The position numbers were made by a program, and so were the translations under genes. Shown here piece by piece: positions 8,016 to 16,393 of a DNA stretch of 64,000 bases (the stretch's first letter is position 1; every line of letters begins with the position of its first letter). Origin of the DNA: Bacteroides propionicigenes (GTDB lineage Bacteria; Bacteroidota; Bacteroidia; Bacteroidales; Bacteroidaceae). The notes beneath the pieces were generated by a model. The model ran no database searches and was not told where the DNA came from. It was given only the letters and a program-made list of their open reading frames with translations. The stretch is taken from contig NZ_JAHBBW010000018.1 in the NCBI RefSeq assembly GCF_018390535.1, positions 1 through 64,000 on the forward strand, written 5' to 3'.

Positions 8016-11000
8016 ATGTATACAAAGACAAAACATATAATAAATAAGCTGGCAGGAATCAGCAGACTCCTGCTGTTGGGACTCCTGTTGACAGTGAGCG
8101 GCATTGTCCGGGCACAACAGGGTGAACAGACATTAAAGGGCCGCATCGTAAACCAGGAAGGCGATCCCATTCCGGGTGCGGTGATAAATGTTGCCGAACA
8201 GAGCCGCATCGCTCTCTCTGACGCAGACGGTTACTTCAGTCTGAAACACGTGAAACCTGCCGACGAACTGAATGTAAGCAGTGTAGGTTACAAGAATACG
8301 ACTGCCATAGCCGAGTTTAGCGATGACTTCAAAATCACAATGGAACTGGATATCAATGAATACGAACGTACCATGCCGATTCCCTTTACCCGCAAGCAGA
8401 AGCGTTTTATGACCGAATCAACTTCCACCGTATCGGGTGAGCAATTGCAGAAGTACCCTATCACAGTGCTTCAAAATGCGTTTAGTTCCAGCGTAACGGG
8501 TATGGAAACCTATGAATGGTCCAGCGAACCGGGTTGGACGGAAACCGCCATGTATATCCGCGGTATCCGTACTATGAACGAAAATGCACGCAGCCCGCTG
8601 ATTATTGTGGACAACGTGGAACGTGACCTCTCATTCCTTGATGCATTCCCCATTGAAAACATCACTGTCCTGAAAGATGCCGCAGCCACTGCCATTTACG
8701 GTATGCGCGGTGCAAACGGCGCCATCTTGGTAACCACCAAACGCGGTGAAAGCGGAAAGACCAAGATAGACTTCACACAGGAGGTAGGCTTCCAGATGTT
8801 GAGTAACCGAATGGAATCTCAGAATGCCTATAATACGGCACTTACACGTAACCGTGCACGCTACTTGGACGGTTCGGACCCTCTGTTTACCGAAGAACAG
8901 ATTGAGAAATACCGTCGTGTATCCAACGGAGAACAACTGGAAGGTATAGATAAGTACAAATACTTCAATACGAACTGGTTCGACCAATTGTATCGTGAAG
9001 CTGCTCCTATCTACAAGACCAATGTGCAGATTAGCGGCGGTAACAGTCGTGCACGTTATTATGTATCGTTCTCATACTTGCGCCAAGAAGGTATGTGGAA
9101 CAGCCAATGGACCAAGTACAACGAAAATTACAATACGCAGCATATGCTGAACCGTTACAACCTGCGTTCCAATCTTGACATTGACGTAAACAAGTACTTG
9201 AACGTATCACTGGATTTGGGCGGACGTATCGACAATATCACACAGCCTACTACCGGTGTGTTCTCGCTGGTTACTTTCGGCGCTGTGGAAGCCAATCCTC
9301 TGGAACCTGTCTACACACCTAACGGTGAACTCTACTACTCTGACACGGCAAAGAACCCAGCTTACCTGTTGGCATCATCCGGTCAGGACAAGAACCGCCG
9401 CCGTAACCTCTACTCTACTGTCAATGTAACCGGTGACTTGTCATCATTAGTACCCGGACTGAAAGCGAATGTCATGGTGAGCTTCGATGCCTTTGACGTA
9501 TTCCAGTCTTACCAGACCAACAGTATCAATACATACAGTTATGACTATACAAACCCCAATGTGGTAGATCCGTCACAGTTTACACTGACGCAGACCAATA
9601 CTTACAAAGCATTGACCAATCCGGATGCCAACGAACGTGCCAACTACTACAATCTGAACTTCAATGCCGGACTGAACTACAGCCAAAGATTCGGAAAGCA
9701 TAGCGTTGATGCACGTGCCTTCATCCGCACCTATCAGAACAGAGAGAATGTGCGCGACGCCAATGACCACACACCAAGCAAGCTGTCGTCCAAACGTTAC
9801 CTCTCCTACAACGCTCAGGCAAACTATGTTTATGACAACAAGTACATCTTTTCAGGCAACCTGTCACGCATGGGTTTTGATGACTATGCTCCGGAAGAGC
9901 GTTGGGGAACATTCTACGGTGCATCTCTCGGTTGGGTGGCATCTGAAGAATCTTGGCTGAAAAACAAGAACATCGACCTGCTGAAACTTCGCGCTTCATA
10001 CGGCCGTGCGGGACAATCGTCTACAGGTGTTGTCAGTGACCGTTACAAGTATCAAAGTACATACGGTGACGGAACAGACTACAGCTTCGGTACTTCCAGC
10101 TCCACAATTCAAGGTATTACCGAGACTTTGATCGGTAACCCTAACAATAAATGGGAAATCTCGGACATGGTGAATGTAGGACTTGACTTTGACTTCTGGC
10201 ACAGAAAGTTATACGGTTCATTCGACGCTTTCAAGGAATGGCGTTCGGATATTCTCGTAACCCGCAGCAATACCCCTGCCATGCTGGGAGCCACCGTATC
10301 CAAAGACTCTTACGGTAAAGCCGAATCAAAAGGTATAGAACTGACCATCGGACATCAGAACCGTGTAGGCAAGGTGAACTATTTTGTAGAAGGTATGCTG
10401 ACTTGGAATACCAATAAAATTACAGAGATGGACGAAACCGAGCCTAACGTGGAATGGCAACGCAAGACAGGAAAACGCATCTTCGACGGCACTTCCGTAC
10501 AGGGATTGTATGAAAATGTATTTAACAATACTGTAGGCGGTTGGAATATCTACCAGTTCCAAGGCTGGGCCAGCGATGCCAGCCTTGTCGCCACCAGCCA
10601 GCAAGACGCTATTGACCATCCTGAAAAATATCCGTATAATACATTTGCCGGCACAACAGGCCAGAAGCTGGGTACAGCCGTATTCAAAGACTTGAACGGC
10701 GACCGCCAGATAGACAGCAACGATATGACCCCCAGCGGTTATACCATCATTCCGGAAATCACTCCGTCCGTAACATTCGGTGCTGAATATGCAGGATTCG
10801 ATGTACGCGCCACCCTGACCGCCTATCTGAACCGTTCCGTATTCCTCTCTCCGTCTATGACTTACTCCATCTGGGGTAACAACAGTACCCACGAGGTAGT
10901 CAATACTTGGGGATATTATACAGACGATCCGACAGACCCGCGCAACATCAATGCCAAGTATCCGCGTATCTCTTATTCCGGATTCAACACGGTAGACAGT

Positions 11001-11267
11001 GACCGTGACACCAAAACCTACCAAAACGACATTTGGGTGGTAAACGGCAATTATCTGTCACTGCGCAACATCGAAGTGGGCTACTCACTGCCCAAGCGAT
11101 TGCTCGCAAAAGCCGGTATCACCAAATGCCGCCTTTACTTCAGCGGTTATAACCTGTGCAACTGGAGTCACCTGCCCGACAATATGGACCCTGAAAAACC
11201 GATGAGTTACTGCTGGTGGTATCCTAAAACCCGCACATTCTCCTTCGGTATCAACGTAGGTTTCTAA
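8016..11267 (+). CDS. SusC-like TonB-dependent outer-membrane importer (second pair)
   Basis: This is a second SusC-type importer of 1083 residues. It has a signal peptide (VSGIVRAQ), a carboxypeptidase-regulatory-like domain (TLKGRIVNQEGDPIPGAVIN), a plug (MYIRGIRTM, LIIVDNVER, VLKDAAATAIYGMRGANG) and a barrel ending FGINVGF. It is clearly diverged from the first copy. Where the first has EEVVVVGYG, this one reads NEYERTMPIPFTRKQKRF, so the usual SusC TonB-box string is absent and any TonB contact motif must be different. Pairing with the SusD gene 25 bp downstream suggests it recognises a different size or linkage of arabinan-type oligosaccharide. Confidence 0.95.
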   Translation: MYTKTKHIINKLAGISRLLLLGLLLTVSGIVRAQQGEQTLKGRIVNQEGDPIPGAVINVAEQSRIALSDADGYFSLKHVKPADELNVSSVGYKNTTAIAEFSDDFKITMELDINEYERTMPIPFTRKQKRFMTESTSTVSGEQLQKYPITVLQNAFSSSVTGMETYEWSSEPGWTETAMYIRGIRTMNENARSPLIIVDNVERDLSFLDAFPIENITVLKDAAATAIYGMRGANGAILVTTKRGESGKTKIDFTQEVGFQMLSNRMESQNAYNTALTRNRARYLDGSDPLFTEEQIEKYRRVSNGEQLEGIDKYKYFNTNWFDQLYREAAPIYKTNVQISGGNSRARYYVSFSYLRQEGMWNSQWTKYNENYNTQHMLNRYNLRSNLDIDVNKYLNVSLDLGGRIDNITQPTTGVFSLVTFGAVEANPLEPVYTPNGELYYSDTAKNPAYLLASSGQDKNRRRNLYSTVNVTGDLSSLVPGLKANVMVSFDAFDVFQSYQTNSINTYSYDYTNPNVVDPSQFTLTQTNTYKALTNPDANERANYYNLNFNAGLNYSQRFGKHSVDARAFIRTYQNRENVRDANDHTPSKLSSKRYLSYNAQANYVYDNKYIFSGNLSRMGFDDYAPEERWGTFYGASLGWVASEESWLKNKNIDLLKLRASYGRAGQSSTGVVSDRYKYQSTYGDGTDYSFGTSSSTIQGITETLIGNPNNKWEISDMVNVGLDFDFWHRKLYGSFDAFKEWRSDILVTRSNTPAMLGATVSKDSYGKAESKGIELTIGHQNRVGKVNYFVEGMLTWNTNKITEMDETEPNVEWQRKTGKRIFDGTSVQGLYENVFNNTVGGWNIYQFQGWASDASLVATSQQDAIDHPEKYPYNTFAGTTGQKLGTAVFKDLNGDRQIDSNDMTPSGYTIIPEITPSVTFGAEYAGFDVRATLTAYLNRSVFLSPSMTYSIWGNNSTHEVVNTWGYYTDDPTDPRNINAKYPRISYSGFNTVDSDRDTKTYQNDIWVVNGNYLSLRNIEVGYSLPKRLLAKAGITKCRLYFSGYNLCNWSHLPDNMDPEKPMSYCWWYPKTRTFSFGINVGF

Positions 11268-11292
11268 TCCATGATAAAAAAACAAAACTGAA

Positions 11293-13116
11293 ATGAAAAA
11301 GATTAAAGCATATATAGTTGCGGCCCTGCTGATAGCAGGAACCTCCGCCTGCAGCGACTTTCTTGACAAGGAAGTGGACCTGACACTTTCGGATGAACAA
11401 GTGTTCAGCAAATATGAAAACACACGCGGTTTTCTGGCAAGCATATACGATTATCTGCCCGATGCATTCAGGGGCTTCAACGACGGGAATTACTGTGCAC
11501 CACGCGACTGTATGACCGATAACGCAGTCTGCTTCTGGACAAGTAATTATTATAACGGCATTTTGAGTGACGGCTACACAGCCATCACTCATCCCCTCTC
11601 TTCCTATTTCTGGGGACGTGATTGCAAAGGTATCCGTATGGCAAACCTGTTTCTGACAAATGCCCGCGAAGACGTAGTAGGTAATTATGACAAAACCGGT
11701 GATGACAACCACCTATACGACCGCTACATAGCAGAAGCCAAGATGCTGCGCGCTATCTTGCACTTTGAGCTCGCCTCCTGGTTTGGCGATGCCCCTATCA
11801 TCGGTGACGATGAAGAAGGAAATCCTATTGTATTCGAGCAAAACGATCCTCGCATGAATCAGGCACGTACCAGTTGTGCGGAAGTTATGAAGTGGGTGGC
11901 CGACGAATGTGACAAGATAAAGGATGTATTACCCTTCCGTTACAGCAACGAAAGTGAAAATTGGGGACGTGTCAACGGTGCTTCCGCTTATGCACTGAAA
12001 GCAAGAGCCCTCCTCTATCGTGCATCTCCTCTTAACAATCCCACCAACGACCTGACTTGGTGGCAAGAAGCGGCTGATGCGGCTGTTGCGTTCATCACCA
12101 AAAACAATACTCAGAACAAGCCGTACAAGTTGTATAAAACAGCTACTGACGATCCTAATCTGAACTATTATGAATGCTTCACGACAAATCCATATTACAA
12201 CGACGAATATATCTTATCACGTTCTGTATGGACTACATCTTTAATTGAGCAGTATTTGGCTCCTTGCGGATTCAAAGGTACACTGCAATCAAACGGACGT
12301 ACCAATCCGACACAAAACCTTGTAGATGCCTATGAAACTATCAAAGGACTTCCTATTGATGCCGACAATTCACAATACGACCCGCAGAATCCATTTGCCA
12401 ATCGCGATCCGCGCCTGGAACAAACTATCTTGCACCATGGCTCAATGTGGGGAGACGAACAGAATGAAGAAAACCGTGCGATAGACGTATCATATCCCGA
12501 CGGTGCAGACTACGAAACTCAATTTGGCGGTACACTGACCGGCTACTATACCAAAAAGTACTTGCACAACATTGCTTTCGGAGCACAGTCTATCTCCACC
12601 AACGCCCATGCTTGTCCTATCTTCCGCTACGGCGAAATCCTGCTGAATGCAGCAGAAGCCATTAATGAAGCATCCGGTCCTGCACAAGCATACCAATATA
12701 TAAATGAATTGCGTGCACGTGTAGGAATGCCGGCTTATTCAGGTATGACGCAAGAACAGTTCAGAGAACGTATTCGCAACGAACGTCGCATCGAGCTGGT
12801 ATTTGAAGACCACCGGTTCTTTGACGAACGCCGCTGGAAGCTGTTTGAAGGACAAACACAAAGCAGTGAAACAAACCTGCCCCGCTATAAACAAGTATAT
12901 AATCTGTATGGGGTCACCATCACCGGTGAAGGGACATCAAACGATCCGACCGTATATACTTACGGTACGGCAAATGCTCACCCAACCCGTACTTTCAACA
13001 GCCCGAAGAACTACTACATCCCCATTCCGGACGATGAAATCAAGAAGCTGCCGAACCTGAAACAAAATACAGGCTGGGAGCTCTCTACAAGCTCTACAGA
13101 AAGTGCTGCCCAATAA
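11293..13116 (+). CDS. SusD-like surface nutrient-binding lipoprotein (second pair)
   Basis: This 607-residue lipoprotein (lipobox AGTSAC, Cys20, then SDFLDKE) is the lid for the second SusC importer. The N-terminus (LSDEQVFSKYENTRGFLASI), the TPR-like helix (EAKMLRAILHFELASWFG) and the C-terminal signature (FRYGEILLNAAEAINEASG, ERRIELVFEDHRFFDERRW, YYIPIPDDEIKKLPNL) are all SusD-type. It differs enough from the first SusD to be a distinct receptor rather than a recent duplicate. The GH43 gene follows 36 bp downstream in the same direction, with no terminator between them. Confidence 0.95.
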   Translation: MKKIKAYIVAALLIAGTSACSDFLDKEVDLTLSDEQVFSKYENTRGFLASIYDYLPDAFRGFNDGNYCAPRDCMTDNAVCFWTSNYYNGILSDGYTAITHPLSSYFWGRDCKGIRMANLFLTNAREDVVGNYDKTGDDNHLYDRYIAEAKMLRAILHFELASWFGDAPIIGDDEEGNPIVFEQNDPRMNQARTSCAEVMKWVADECDKIKDVLPFRYSNESENWGRVNGASAYALKARALLYRASPLNNPTNDLTWWQEAADAAVAFITKNNTQNKPYKLYKTATDDPNLNYYECFTTNPYYNDEYILSRSVWTTSLIEQYLAPCGFKGTLQSNGRTNPTQNLVDAYETIKGLPIDADNSQYDPQNPFANRDPRLEQTILHHGSMWGDEQNEENRAIDVSYPDGADYETQFGGTLTGYYTKKYLHNIAFGAQSISTNAHACPIFRYGEILLNAAEAINEASGPAQAYQYINELRARVGMPAYSGMTQEQFRERIRNERRIELVFEDHRFFDERRWKLFEGQTQSSETNLPRYKQVYNLYGVTITGEGTSNDPTVYTYGTANAHPTRTFNSPKNYYIPIPDDEIKKLPNLKQNTGWELSTSSTESAAQ

Positions 13117-13152
13117 GAACAAGGCCATTACTAATAATTAAAGATTTGAATC

Positions 13153-15057
13153 ATGACCAAACATTATAAATATCTAATCACTCTATTCGCAGCCGCTCTC
13201 CTTTGGGGAGCGTGCAGCGACGATGAAGTTGACTACGGGACATCCGGCATCAAAATGGAAGTACCCGCAGCTGCCGATATAACTTCAACAAGTGCTGTGC
13301 TCAGTACCGTATTCAATATCCGCGATGATGTGCGCTATACAAGCGCCGGGTTCTGTTATAGCAAAACCGCAACACCTACCATTTACAACTCTACAGTAAA
13401 AGGTTCTGTTACCAACGGAATATTATCCGCCACACTCGAGGGATTGGCTCCGCAGACCACTTACCATGTACGTGCCTTTGCCGGTGTATATCAGGGAGAC
13501 GTGGTTTACTCACCTGAATTCAGCCTTACCCTTGCAGAGGGAACGCTTGATGAAGCGCTCGCTGCTTATGAAGCACCGGCATACGCCGATAACTATAAGA
13601 ATATTTCCGCATGGACAATGCGCAACCAATGGAACCTTGCCAATGTGCACGACCCTTCTGTAATGCTTGCCGAAGACGGATATTATTATATGTATCAGAC
13701 TGACGCTTCTTATGGTAATGTACACGAATACGGAGGTCACTTCCATGCACGACGCTCCAAAGACCTCGTGAACTGGGAATATCTGGGTGGAACTATGTTG
13801 GAAATTCCTGCATGGGTAAAAGAAAAGCTCAATGAATACAGAGCAACAATGGGACTGGAAGCTATTGCCGAACCATCCTACGGATATTGGGCTCCTGTTG
13901 TACGCAAGGTAAAAGACGGCTTGTACCGTATGTACTACTCCATCGTAATAAATAACTATATCAAAACAGGTGCGGAAAATACGGAAGCCGATTTTGATAA
14001 TTCATGGACCGAACGCGCTTTCATCGGATTGATGGAAACATCTGACCCTGCAAGCAATGAATGGACCGACAAAGGAATGGTAGTATGTTCCTCTTCCGAT
14101 AAAGGAATGGACTGGACCCGTCCTGCATTGACAGACTGGAATGCTTACTTCAAATGGAATGCCATTGACCCCTCCTACATCATTACTCCGGAAGGTGCGC
14201 ATTGGTTGATATACGGTTCATGGCACAGCGGTATCGCAGCTATGGAACTGGATGCCGAAACAGGAATGCCGAAACAAAGCTTAGGCGTACCTTGGGCTGA
14301 AGGAAATACTCCGGCAGAATACGGACAGATTATAGCAACCCGCGGCAACAGCCGTTGGCAAGCCAGTGAGGGACCGGAAATCATTTACAATGCCGAAACC
14401 GGATATTATTATCTGTTCGTAGCTTATGATGCATTGGCTATACCTTACAATACACGTGTATGTCGTTCCAAAAGCATCACCGGTCCATACCTCGGTATTG
14501 ACGGCGCAAACGTAACTGAAGGAGCTGATATGCTTCCGGTAGTAACCCACCCGTACAAGTTCCAAAACAGCGACGGTTGGGTAGGCATTTCGCACTGCGC
14601 TATCTTTGATGACGGTAACGGCAACTGGTACTATGCTTCACAGGCACGTCTTCCGGAAAGTATAGATAACGCCATTATGATGGGACATGTGCGTAGCATA
14701 CGTTGGACAAAAGACGGCTGGCCTCTGGTTATGCCCGAACGTTACGGAGCTGTTCCGCAAGCAACCGTCACAGAAGAAGAACTGATTGGAAACTGGGAAC
14801 ACATAGACCTGTCCTACAGCTACGAAGTTCAAAAAGAATCAGTAACCATGACACTGGCAGCCGACCACACCGTAACTGAAGGAACATGGAAAGGCAGTAC
14901 ATGGAGTTATGATGCAGAGAATCAAATTCTGACAGTCAACGGTATCGACCTCTACCTGCAACGAGAGGTAGATTGGGAAGCCAGTCCGAGAACACATACT
15001 ATTGTTTATGCCGCTTATGGAAATAATAAGACCTATTGGGGCAAGAAAATAAAATAA
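13153..15057 (+). CDS. GH43 endo-alpha-1,5-L-arabinanase-like surface lipoprotein
   Basis: This 634-residue lipoprotein (lipobox LWGAC, Cys21, then SDDE, predicting surface display) has three parts. Residues about 35-130 form a fibronectin/Ig-like domain (YTSAGFCYSK, LAPQTTYHVRAFAG). Residues about 160-530 are a GH43 five-bladed propeller with the expected acids: Asp167 (NVHDPSV, base), Asp339 (AIDPSYI, pKa modulator) and Glu406 (ASEGPEI, acid). The C-terminal part from about residue 545 (LIGNWEHIDLSYSYE) resembles the small beta domain attached to endo-arabinanases. The probable role is to cut the arabinan backbone at the cell surface so the SusCD pairs can import the pieces. GH43 also includes exo-acting arabinofuranosidases and xylosidases, so the endo assignment rests on architecture and context. 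Confidence 0.85.
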   Translation: MTKHYKYLITLFAAALLWGACSDDEVDYGTSGIKMEVPAAADITSTSAVLSTVFNIRDDVRYTSAGFCYSKTATPTIYNSTVKGSVTNGILSATLEGLAPQTTYHVRAFAGVYQGDVVYSPEFSLTLAEGTLDEALAAYEAPAYADNYKNISAWTMRNQWNLANVHDPSVMLAEDGYYYMYQTDASYGNVHEYGGHFHARRSKDLVNWEYLGGTMLEIPAWVKEKLNEYRATMGLEAIAEPSYGYWAPVVRKVKDGLYRMYYSIVINNYIKTGAENTEADFDNSWTERAFIGLMETSDPASNEWTDKGMVVCSSSDKGMDWTRPALTDWNAYFKWNAIDPSYIITPEGAHWLIYGSWHSGIAAMELDAETGMPKQSLGVPWAEGNTPAEYGQIIATRGNSRWQASEGPEIIYNAETGYYYLFVAYDALAIPYNTRVCRSKSITGPYLGIDGANVTEGADMLPVVTHPYKFQNSDGWVGISHCAIFDDGNGNWYYASQARLPESIDNAIMMGHVRSIRWTKDGWPLVMPERYGAVPQATVTEEELIGNWEHIDLSYSYEVQKESVTMTLAADHTVTEGTWKGSTWSYDAENQILTVNGIDLYLQREVDWEASPRTHTIVYAAYGNNKTYWGKKIK

Positions 15058-15074
15058 GTATCCTTTGATACACT

Positions 15075-15120
15075 GAAACAGCTTTGAAATATACAATTTT
15101 CAAGGCTGTTTCTTTCTTTT
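15075..15120 (+). terminator. Intrinsic terminator of the SusCD-GH43 operon
   Basis: Arms 15075-15089 and 15098-15112 pair at 14 of 15 positions around an 8-nt loop and are followed by a T-rich tract (TTTCTTTT). It lies 17 bp after the GH43 stop codon and separates the polysaccharide operon from the arabinose operon. Confidence 0.75.
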
Positions 15121-15140
15121 ATGTTACATAACATATTAAA

Positions 15141-15179
15141 GTGTACATCTTACACCAAATAAAAGTGTTACTTTTACAC
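15141..15179 (+). promoter_or_regulatory. Twin GTGT-N7-ACAC palindromes, candidate AraR operator
   Basis: GTGTACATCTTACAC (15141-15155) and GTGTTACTTTTACAC (15165-15179) are two 15-bp palindromes with starts 24 bp apart. They end 42 bp before the epimerase ATG. A weak -7 like element (TAATTTTC, 15199-15206) lies 19 bp after the second copy, so the second palindrome would cover the -33 region, a natural place for repression. The NUDIX-type regulator encoded in this operon is the obvious candidate ligand-responsive repressor. Binding is inferred. Confidence 0.55.
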
Positions 15180-15221
15180 CCGAAAGAAGATAAGAATCTA
15201 ATTTTCAAATTAAATAACACC

Positions 15222-16361
15222 ATGAAGAATCACATTTTTATTGCCGGAATGGCTACATTAATGTTGGCCGCCTGCGCCCCAAAAAATCAAACGGAACTTA
15301 CCCTTTCCGGTCTTAACCCGACAAAATTCCAAACTGTAGTGAACGATGCCCAGACCAATCTTTATACCCTAAAGAATAAGTCAGGCATGGAAGTATGTAT
15401 CACCAACTTCGGCGGTCGTATTGTATCTATTATGGTTCCTGACAAAAACGGTGAGATGAAAGACGTTGTTCTCGGTTTCGACAGTATAGCCGACTACATA
15501 AACATTCCAAGCGATTTCGGTGCATCCATCGGACGCTATGCCAACAGAATCAATCAAGGTAAAATTGTGTTGGACGGAGATACGATTCAATTACCGAAAA
15601 ACAACTTCGGGCACTGCCTGCATGGTGGTCCCAAAGGATGGCAATACCAAGTATATGAAGCCAATCCCATTGATGAAACGACATTGGAACTGACACGAGT
15701 TTCTCCGGACGGAGACGAAAACTTCCCGGGTAACCTGACTGCCAAAGTGCTCTTCAAACTGACAGACGATAATGCCATAGATATTAAATACAGTGCCACT
15801 ACAGACAAGAAAACGGTTATCAACATGACAAACCATTCTTATTTCAACCTGTCCGGTGACCCCTCTAAAGCTGCCACAGATCATATCTTATACGTGAATG
15901 CAGACAGCTACACCCCCGTAGACCGCACTTACATGACTACCGGAGAAATAGTGCCGGTGAAAGATACTCCCATGGATTTTACTACTCCCAAAGCAGTAGG
16001 CCAGGATATTACCAATTTTGACTTCATACAATTGAAATACGGTAACGGATACGACCATAACTGGGTACTGAACACCAACGGAGACGTAAAACAGCTTGCA
16101 GCCAAATTAACTTCCCCCGAAAGCGGTATCAGCTTGGAAGTCTATACTGACGAACCGGGTATCCAAGTATATACAGGTAACTTCTTGGACGGAACCGTAA
16201 AGGGCAAAAAAGGTATCGTTTACAATCAGCGCGCTTCCGTATGTTTGGAAACACAACATTATCCGGACAGCCCCAACAAGCCGCAGTGGCCTTCTGTAAT
16301 CCTGGAACCGGGACAAACTTACAACAGTGAATGTATTTTCAAATTCTCAGTAGAAAAATAA
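15222..16361 (+). CDS. galM: Aldose 1-epimerase (mutarotase), lipoprotein
   Basis: This 379-residue enzyme interconverts alpha and beta anomers of aldoses. The start at ATG 15222 is chosen because it begins a lipoprotein signal (MLAACAPK, Cys18); the reading frame is open further upstream but that stretch overlaps the operator repeats. The +2 region APKN is not acidic, so a periplasmic location is more likely than the surface. Catalytic residues expected for GalM are visible: His205 (MTNHSYFNLSG) and Glu343 (CLETQHYPDSPN), plus GHCLHGG and GYDHNWVL. As first gene of the arabinose operon it probably readies L-arabinose released in the periplasm for the symporter encoded next (32 bp downstream). 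Confidence 0.93.
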   Translation: MKNHIFIAGMATLMLAACAPKNQTELTLSGLNPTKFQTVVNDAQTNLYTLKNKSGMEVCITNFGGRIVSIMVPDKNGEMKDVVLGFDSIADYINIPSDFGASIGRYANRINQGKIVLDGDTIQLPKNNFGHCLHGGPKGWQYQVYEANPIDETTLELTRVSPDGDENFPGNLTAKVLFKLTDDNAIDIKYSATTDKKTVINMTNHSYFNLSGDPSKAATDHILYVNADSYTPVDRTYMTTGEIVPVKDTPMDFTTPKAVGQDITNFDFIQLKYGNGYDHNWVLNTNGDVKQLAAKLTSPESGISLEVYTDEPGIQVYTGNFLDGTVKGKKGIVYNQRASVCLETQHYPDSPNKPQWPSVILEPGQTYNSECIFKFSVEK

Positions 16362-16393
16362 CTTTAAGTTTAACACTAAAAACATAAAACAAA

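Noticed and set aside
10326..11024. Minus-strand open frame of about 232 codons opposite the second susC
   Set aside because: Antisense shadow of a conserved barrel region with no motif of its own.
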